Source: SIG469 sp964541215
GTDB lineage: Bacteria > Bacillota > Clostridia > Oscillospirales > Oscillospiraceae
Assembly (NCBI GenBank): GCA_964541215.1
Contig: CAZIPP010000075.1
Coordinates: forward strand, 1 to 7,303
DNA length: 7,303 bases
Reading direction: 5' to 3'
The position numbers and the translations under genes are program-made. This document shows positions 1-3,831 of this stretch, piece by piece. Each line of letters opens with the position of its first letter. The first letter of the stretch is position 1. The notes beneath the pieces are model-generated. The model searched no databases. It was not told the origin of the DNA and saw nothing but the letters and a program-made list of their open reading frames with translations.

Positions 1-869
1 ATGCCAAAACTCTGCCTGTTCCCATGATGAACATTCTCAACGGCGGCGCTCATGCTTCCAACAACGTTGATATTCAGGAATTCATGGTCATGCCTGTGGG
101 CGCTGAATCCTTTGCCGAAGCTCTCCGTATGTGCGCAGAAGTTTTCCACAACCTGAAAAAGGTCATCTCTGCCGAAGGCGGTTCCACCGCTGTTGGCGAC
201 GAAGGCGGCTTCGCTCCCGACCTCAGCGATGATGAAGATGCTCTCAAGCTCATCGTCAAAGCCATAGAAAAAGCCGGCTACACCGGCAAGATCCGCATCG
301 CTCTGGACGTTGCTTCCTCCGACTGGTTCAAGGAAGACGGCATGTATCATCTGCCCAAGGCAGGCACCGTAAAATCCTCCGCTGATCTGGTTGCTCAGTA
401 TAAGGATTATTGCGAAAAGTATCCCATCATCTCCATCGAAGACGGCATGGCCGAAGACGACTGGGAAGGCTGGAAGCTCCTTACCGATGAGCTGGGCGGC
501 AAGATCCAGCTGGTGGGCGACGACCTGTTCGTTACCAATACCCAGCGCATCAAGACCGGCATCGAGTTGGGCGTTGCCAACAGCGTGCTTATCAAGCTGA
601 ACCAGATCGGTTCTCTTACCGAGACTTTGGACGCTATCCAGATGGCAAACCGCGCAGGCTATACCACCGTAGTTTCCCACCGCTCCGGCGAGACGGAGGA
701 CACCACCATTGCCGACCTGTCTGTTGCTTTGAACGCAGGTCAGATCAAGACCGGTGCTCCTTCCCGCACCGACCGTGTGGCAAAATACAATCAGCTGCTC
801 CGCATAGAGGAAGAACTGGGCGTATCCGCTCAGTACCTCGGCATCGACAGCTTCTTCAATTTGAAGTAA
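1..869 (+). CDS. eno: Enolase (phosphopyruvate hydratase), 5'-truncated by the window edge
   Basis: Converts 2-phosphoglycerate to phosphoenolpyruvate in glycolysis; a cytoplasmic, Mg2+-dependent enzyme. The reading frame is open from base 3 (AKTLPVPMMNILNGGAHA), so roughly 140 N-terminal residues of a usual ~430-residue enolase lie outside the window and about 288 remain. The expected active-site landmarks are all present: the catalytic Glu in VGDEGGFAPDL (Glu codon 201-203), metal ligands Asp in IALDVASSDWF (306-308), Glu in SIEDG (438-440) and Asp in VGDDLFVTN (about 519-521), the catalytic Lys in the signature LIKLNQIGSLTET (594-596), His in SHRSGETEDT (678-680) and Lys in GQIKTGAPSR (747-749). 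It ends normally at TAA (867-869). No frameshift is seen and the C-terminus looks full length. The downstream gene is separated by a repeat element, so an operon with it is not evident. Identification is secure; the assigned roles of residues come from known enolase structures. Confidence 0.98.
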   Translation, partial: AKTLPVPMMNILNGGAHASNNVDIQEFMVMPVGAESFAEALRMCAEVFHNLKKVISAEGGSTAVGDEGGFAPDLSDDEDALKLIVKAIEKAGYTGKIRIALDVASSDWFKEDGMYHLPKAGTVKSSADLVAQYKDYCEKYPIISIEDGMAEDDWEGWKLLTDELGGKIQLVGDDLFVTNTQRIKTGIELGVANSVLIKLNQIGSLTETLDAIQMANRAGYTTVVSHRSGETEDTTIADLSVALNAGQIKTGAPSRTDRVAKYNQLLRIEEELGVSAQYLGIDSFFNLK

Positions 870-881
870 AGTTAATATGGA

Positions 882-995
882 AAGCTGTCATCTCGAACGC
901 CACAGGTCAGCTTTGCTGACCTGTGCGGCGGAGAGATCCCCCTCTTAATAAGGGGATTTCTCACCGTCGTGTGCAACGGTTCGAAATGACAGCTT
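882..995. repeat. MITE-like palindromic element with 17-bp terminal inverted repeats
   Basis: The left end AAGCTGTCATCTCGAAC (882-898) and right end GTTCGAAATGACAGCTT (979-995) are inverted repeats matching at 16 of 17 positions. Inside are three more hairpins: an 11-bp perfect stem CACAGGTCAGC/GCTGACCTGTG (901-925, loop TTT), a stem GAGAGATCCCC/GGGGATTTCTC (931-962, one G-U pair), and a short ACCGT/ACGGT stem (963-980). There is no ORF of its own. The end core TGTCATTYCGA recurs at 3310 and resembles dispersed intergenic repeats that I associate with Clostridia genomes. It fills almost the whole gap between eno and the esterase gene and could act as a terminator for eno, though it lacks a clean U-tract. 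No clear target-site duplication is visible. Confidence 0.75.
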
Positions 996-1025
996 CTCTT
1001 TATCGTCAACGAAAGGAGATCAAAA

Positions 1026-2444
1026 ATGCATATCAGGCGAATCTTATCTTTGGTACTGGCTCTTACAATGCTGCTGTCTGTCTGCGCATTTGCGCAGGAA
1101 CCCGACAGCTATGTTTACGTTGCCTTTGGCGACAGCATCGCTGCCGGCTATGGCTTGAGCGACTATGATCCGGAAACAGATACTTCACATCTGGACTATG
1201 TTTCACTTCTGGCAGGAACCTCCCAACTGATCGATCTTACCGCCAGCGGCATGGCTACAGACGAGCTGCTGGAGCTTGTGGCGCAGCCCGAGACTGTGGA
1301 AGCAGTCAAAAAAGCTGATCTTATCACGATCTCCATTGGCGGCAATGATCTTATCCGTCCTCTGCTTCAGGCTGTCCTGCCTGATGTTGAAGTGAGTTCT
1401 CTGATGATCCCCACAATGGCAGAGGATGCAGGTCTGGATATCGGCGCCATAGCTCAGGAGATAGGTCTTGGCGATCTTAGCGTGGTCATACCTGCCATCA
1501 TGGAGGTTATCGGCAATGTGGAAACCATTACCGACGCAACTTACTCCAATATCTGCGGTATCATTGCCGCCATCAAGACAGCCAATCCCGATGTGCCGGT
1601 GCTGATACAGACTGTATACAATCCCTATCGTGGTTCCGCGCTCCTGCAGGGATATGACTCAATGCTGGACAATGTGTTCGCCATTTTGAACACCAAGATA
1701 ACTAAGGCGGCAGCGGAAAACGGAGCCATCACAGCCGATGTGTTTACCGCGTTCGTGCCTTACGGAGCCGCTCTTTTGAGCAGCAGTGATCCTGAACTGT
1801 TCTATGATCCTCATCCCAACTACAACGGTCATGTGGTCATTGCCGAGACTGTGGAAGCCGCATTGACCAAAGCCGGTGTGGTTCTTCCGGAAGGAAGAGC
1901 AGCTCTGGCAAATAAGCTGTATTCCGATGTGGATGCCGGTTCAAAGTACCTTGAAGCGGTCAAAACCGTGACCGATCTTGGATTGATGAACGGCGTGGGT
2001 GACGGTCTTTTCGGACCGGACGATACACTGAACCGCGCCATGGTCGTCACCGTACTTTCCCGTATAGCCCCTGTTGAAGCAGCCGCCTCCGCAGGATTTA
2101 CCGATGTTTCTGCCGGCGCATGGTATGAAGCTGCCGTAAACTGGGGAGCAGCATCCGGTATAGTCACCGGATATGATGACGGAACCTTCCGCCCCACCGA
2201 TTCTGTCACCCGTGAGCAGCTTGCGGCGCTGTTGTATCGTTACTTTGGCAGCCCTGCGTCAGCCGAAGGCGAGCTTACCGCGGTTGACGCTGCCGAAGCA
2301 GGCAGCTGGGCAGTGGACGCTTTGAAATGGGCGCTGGAAAACGGCATCCTGTCACTTGACGAACAAGGCAGACTGGATCCCAAGGGATATGCCACCCGTG
2401 GAGAGACTGCTTTCGGCGTTGCCGCAGCTGTTGCCGCTCAATAA
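1026..2444 (+). CDS. Secreted SGNH/GDSL-family esterase with three C-terminal SLH repeats
   Basis: A predicted exported, cell-wall-attached serine hydrolase (lipase/esterase or deacetylase class; substrate unknown) of 472 residues. Residues 1-23 form a signal peptide (MHIRR then a hydrophobic core, likely cut after AFA). SGNH blocks are visible: block I YVAFGDSIAAGYGL (nucleophile Ser37), block II TASGMAT (Gly75), block III SIGGNDL (Asn107) and block V YDPHPNYNGH (Asp261, His263). The Asp-x-His spacing is one residue tighter than the classical DxxH, so the acid residue should be checked. Three SLH repeats follow at about 298-347, 357-408 and 418-470, with the conserved spots LNRAMV, VTREQL and ATRGET; SLH domains usually bind pyruvylated secondary cell-wall polymer, so the enzyme should sit on the cell surface. 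The ATG is chosen because AAAGGAGAT (1012-1020) precedes it at normal spacing. No convincing promoter was found between the repeat element and the gene. Confidence 0.9.
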   Translation: MHIRRILSLVLALTMLLSVCAFAQEPDSYVYVAFGDSIAAGYGLSDYDPETDTSHLDYVSLLAGTSQLIDLTASGMATDELLELVAQPETVEAVKKADLITISIGGNDLIRPLLQAVLPDVEVSSLMIPTMAEDAGLDIGAIAQEIGLGDLSVVIPAIMEVIGNVETITDATYSNICGIIAAIKTANPDVPVLIQTVYNPYRGSALLQGYDSMLDNVFAILNTKITKAAAENGAITADVFTAFVPYGAALLSSSDPELFYDPHPNYNGHVVIAETVEAALTKAGVVLPEGRAALANKLYSDVDAGSKYLEAVKTVTDLGLMNGVGDGLFGPDDTLNRAMVVTVLSRIAPVEAAASAGFTDVSAGAWYEAAVNWGAASGIVTGYDDGTFRPTDSVTREQLAALLYRYFGSPASAEGELTAVDAAEAGSWAVDALKWALENGILSLDEQGRLDPKGYATRGETAFGVAAAVAAQ

Positions 2445-2460
2445 AATTTTCCATAAATGT

Positions 2461-2490
2461 GTATATTCACCTCCGGGGCTGTGCATAATA
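2461..2490 (+). promoter_or_regulatory. Possible forespore sigma-F/sigma-G promoter ahead of the SpoIIQ-like gene
   Basis: GTATA (2461-2465) followed after 15 bases by GTGCATAATA (2481-2490) matches 8 of 10 positions of the B. subtilis sigma-F -10 consensus (GGNRANAMTW, from memory) and has a full -35 match; read as sigma-G, CATAATA lies 18 bases after GTATA. In B. subtilis spoIIQ is a sigma-F gene, which fits. The objection is position: transcription would begin around 2496-2498, right at the Shine-Dalgarno, leaving a leader of only about a dozen bases. It is therefore tentative. Confidence 0.35.
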
Positions 2491-2501
2491 GCCTCGGAGG
2501 T
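2469..2501 (+). promoter_or_regulatory. Hairpin occluding the ribosome binding site of the SpoIIQ-like gene
   Basis: ACCTCCGGGGCT (2469-2480) pairs along all 12 positions (one G-U) with AGCCTCGGAGGT (2490-2501); the loop is 9 bases. The 3' arm contains the Shine-Dalgarno GGAGG (2496-2500), 9 bases before the ATG at 2510, and the 5' arm supplies an exact anti-SD. A T-rich TGATTTTT follows, so the same hairpin could be an intrinsic terminator for the esterase gene. Any transcript reading through from upstream should have its SD masked. It also sets the start codon: a TTG at 2501 in the same frame abuts the SD and is not credible as a start. Confidence 0.7.
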
Positions 2502-2509
2502 TGATTTTT

Positions 2510-3256
2510 ATGAACAACGAAAACAAAAAACCTGCCGCGAATTTCATGGCTGGAAAGGGCTTATACATAGTCCTTTTCCTGTGCGTCAGCGCCATAGGAA
2601 TTTCGGGCTATTTTCTTGCCGACAGTCTCTTTTCAAGAGAAGAAACCGCCATCACCGCGGTTGCCCCCGTTGCGGAAGGGCAGGAGGACAAAGCTGATCC
2701 TTCCGAGTCTGTTCCCGCAGAGAATGAAGAAAACAAGACGCTTCAGTCTGCCCAGACCGTCAGTGGTCAGGATGAAGCCGTAACAGTCATGGCAGATGCC
2801 GATGATCTGAACGCTCAGGCGGCAGCCGCTGCGGCAGAAGCTGCAAGCGCTATTCGTATCTGGCCTTTATCCGGCGCTGTGAGCAAGGATTACAGCGTGG
2901 AGACTCTGGTTTACAGCGAGACGACCGACGACTGGAGGACCCATAACGGCGTTGACCTGCTGGGTTATCTTGGAGAACCGGTAATGGCGGTCACAGCCGG
3001 TACGGTGTCGCAGATATACGAGGATGATATGTATGGCACCACCGTTGTTATCACCCATGCAGATTCCGTAAGCAGCCATTACAGCAATCTGGCAGTGGTG
3101 CCTACCGTAACGGTTGGTCAGACTGTGGCTGCCGGTGATGTCATTGGCGCAGTGGGCGATACCGCCTTGCTGGAATGTGCCGACGAGCCTCACCTCCATC
3201 TTGAGGTGTTCAAAGAAGGCATCGCCATGGACCCAGAGGAGTATATTGAAGAATGA
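2510..3256 (+). CDS. spoIIQ: SpoIIQ-like membrane-anchored M23 (LytM-domain) protein
   Basis: 248 residues, starting at the ATG with GGAGG nine bases upstream. A short cytoplasmic N-terminus precedes one transmembrane segment (about 17-37, GLYIVLFLCVSAIGISGYFLA region), then an acidic, alanine-rich extracytoplasmic linker (about 45-115) and a LytM domain (about 117-245). The stretch LVYSETTDDWRTHNGVD is what I recognise from clostridial SpoIIQ, the forespore protein that pairs with SpoIIIAH across the intermembrane space during engulfment. Zinc ligands look complete: His145 and Asp149 (HNGVD) and His230 in HLHLE, with His228 as a probable catalytic residue. The second catalytic His of active M23 enzymes (YxHL) appears as Asn193 in YSNL, so hydrolase activity is doubtful. 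It is a single gene ending in its own terminator. Alternative: a generic M23 endopeptidase of vegetative cells; the family call is safe and the SpoIIQ assignment probable. Confidence 0.8.
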   Translation: MNNENKKPAANFMAGKGLYIVLFLCVSAIGISGYFLADSLFSREETAITAVAPVAEGQEDKADPSESVPAENEENKTLQSAQTVSGQDEAVTVMADADDLNAQAAAAAAEAASAIRIWPLSGAVSKDYSVETLVYSETTDDWRTHNGVDLLGYLGEPVMAVTAGTVSQIYEDDMYGTTVVITHADSVSSHYSNLAVVPTVTVGQTVAAGDVIGAVGDTALLECADEPHLHLEVFKEGIAMDPEEYIEE

Positions 3257-3289
3257 TAAAAACCGGCCATCGGCCGGTTTTTATCATTC
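3251..3289. terminator. Bidirectional intrinsic terminator overlapping the SpoIIQ-like stop codon
   Basis: A perfect 18-bp stem pairs 3251-3268 with 3272-3289 around a 3-base loop ATC. The core is CCGGCC/GGCCGG, flanked by five A and five T, so either strand gives a GC stem with a U-tract. The last codon and TGA stop (3254-3256) of the SpoIIQ-like gene lie inside the left arm, so terminating ribosomes would overlap the base of the stem. Confidence 0.9.
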
Positions 3290-3290
3290 T

Positions 3291-3306
3291 TAGGGGTTAG
3301 AGGTTA
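3291..3306 (+). repeat. TAGGGGTTAG-type short repeat, inverted partner at 7192-7207
   Basis: TAGGGGTTAGAGGTTA starts two bases after the terminator stem. Its reverse complement occurs at 7192-7207 with 15 of 16 bases identical, again just beyond a terminator when read from the minus strand. Short TTAGGG-like runs of this kind may simply be a dispersed intergenic repeat; alternatively the pair marks the outer limits of the inserted module between them. Confidence 0.6.
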
Positions 3307-3309
3307 TAG

Positions 3310-3424
3310 TGTCATTCCGAGTGAGCCGACATAGTCGGCGACGAGGAATCCCCATCTTGTTACGCTGTCATTCCAAAGGGTCAGCTTTGCTTAAGAATAC
3401 CCTAACGCTAAAGAGACCTAAAGA
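3310..3424. repeat. Degenerate remnants of TGTCATTCC-type dispersed repeats
   Basis: TGTCATTCCGAG (3310-3321) is followed by a small hairpin GCCGAC-ATA-GTCGGC (3325-3339) and GAGGAATCCCC; a second start TGTCATTCC occurs at 3366-3374, followed by GGTCAGCTTTGC, which resembles part of the element at 882-995 (GGTCAGCTTTGC at 906-917). A CCTAA-rich run (3400-3423) ends the stretch. The order suggests two broken or nested copies of the same general repeat class. No ORF is visible in 3257-3474; bases 3425-3474 show nothing I can name. Confidence 0.55.
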
Positions 3425-3474
3425 GGGGGGACATCATACTTTAAGATCCTCACCGTGGGATTAAACTTGACGTT

Positions 3475-3687
3475 CTATTTATTGGTTTTGGGGTTGTTTG
3501 TGCGTTCAAGAAGATAATCTACAGAAACATTGTGGAAGTCTGCAAGTTTAATAAGGACTGAAGTCGGAATGTCAATATCACCTCGCTCATAGTTGCTGTA
3601 TACACGCTGACTGCACGATAGGATCAACCCCATTTCTTTCTGCGTCAAGTCTTTGTCTTCTCTAAGGTCACGAATCCTTCGGTACAT
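3475..3687 (-). CDS. XRE (Cro/CI-type) helix-turn-helix repressor, probable autoregulator
   Basis: A 70-residue single-domain DNA-binding protein. The fold covers nearly the whole chain: MYRRIRDLREDKDLTQKEM opens it, helix 2 is about 15-23 and the recognition helix about 26-35 (SQRVYSNYER), followed by the family-typical PTSVLIKLADFHNVSVDYLL. The reading frame extends upstream to a GTG at 3717, but the ATG at 3687 is preferred because it begins the domain exactly and has GGAGG eight bases upstream, whereas the GTG has no such site and would put the ribosome site inside the coding region. No sensor, dimerisation or protease domain is present, so inducer release must come from elsewhere. It is divergent from the large lipoprotein gene with two palindromes in between, the usual layout for a repressor of itself and its neighbour. 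Base composition resembles the lipoprotein more than the left-hand genes. The family is secure; the regulatory target is inferred. Confidence 0.9.
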   Translation of the reverse strand: MYRRIRDLREDKDLTQKEMGLILSCSQRVYSNYERGDIDIPTSVLIKLADFHNVSVDYLLERTNNPKTNK

Positions 3688-3695
3688 ATATCCAA

Positions 3696-3700
3696 CCTCC
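3696..3700 (-). promoter_or_regulatory. Shine-Dalgarno that fixes the repressor start
   Basis: CCTCC on the plus strand reads GGAGG on the minus strand, eight bases before the ATG at 3687. This selects the 70-residue form over the 80-residue GTG-initiated one. Confidence 0.85.
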
Positions 3701-3717
3701 AAAAATAAGTTGGACAC

Positions 3718-3723
3718 ATTATA
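3718..3723 (-). promoter_or_regulatory. -10 box of the repressor promoter
   Basis: The minus strand reads TATAAT, a perfect -10, about 30 bases upstream of the repressor ATG. The -35 region is poor (TCAATA at 3742-3747 with 18-base spacing), so the promoter may be weak or need help. The palindrome at 3727-3743 occupies the spacer between -10 and -35, a position where a bound repressor would block RNA polymerase. Confidence 0.65.
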
Positions 3724-3726
3724 TTT

Positions 3727-3743
3727 TAGCGGAATATCCGCTA
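3727..3743. promoter_or_regulatory. Operator 1 (palindrome TAGCGGA-ATA-TCCGCTA)
   Basis: Perfect 7-bp arms around a 3-base centre. It lies in the spacer of the minus-strand promoter for the XRE gene, so it is the likely autoregulation site. It shares the half-site TAGCGRA with operator 2. Confidence 0.8.
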
Positions 3744-3772
3744 TTGACTTTTAGCGAAGAATTCGCTAAGCT
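3744..3772 (+). promoter_or_regulatory. Candidate promoter of the lipoprotein gene
   Basis: TTGACT (3744-3749) is a five-of-six -35 match. At 17-base spacing the -10 is TAAGCT (3767-3772), only three of six, so the -10 is weak. Operator 2 covers the spacer and reaches into the -10. The predicted start of transcription near 3780 leaves a leader of about 50 bases before the lipoprotein ATG. Confidence 0.5.
3751..3769. promoter_or_regulatory. Operator 2 (palindrome TTAGCGAA-GAA-TTCGCTAA)
   Basis: Perfect 8-bp arms around a 3-base centre, with the centre 25 bp from that of operator 1. It overlaps the proposed plus-strand promoter, so binding should repress the lipoprotein gene. A lone half-site-like TTAGC follows at 3794-3798. 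Confidence 0.8.
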
Positions 3773-3831
3773 CTTATCAGGACCTACCGATTTTTAGCAA
3801 TTTCACAAACCAATTAAAGGAGAATATCTTT

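Noticed and set aside
923..1168. 81-residue plus-strand frame across the repeat element and the esterase start
   Set aside because: Runs through a palindromic repeat and then out of frame with the esterase signal peptide; no plausible ribosome site.
1829..2209. 126-residue minus-strand frame within the esterase gene
   Set aside because: Lies fully inside a well-supported CDS, has Ser/Ala/Pro-rich shadow composition and matches no family I know.
2501..2509. TTG start giving a 251-residue SpoIIQ-like protein
   Set aside because: The TTG directly abuts the Shine-Dalgarno with no spacer; the ATG at 2510 has ideal spacing.
2490..2509. Riboswitch or attenuator ahead of the SpoIIQ-like gene
   Set aside because: Only one simple hairpin is present, with no conserved aptamer core and no leader peptide.
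3688..3717. GTG-initiated 80-residue version of the XRE repressor
   Set aside because: No ribosome site before the GTG, while GGAGG lies inside the extension at the right distance from the ATG at 3687.
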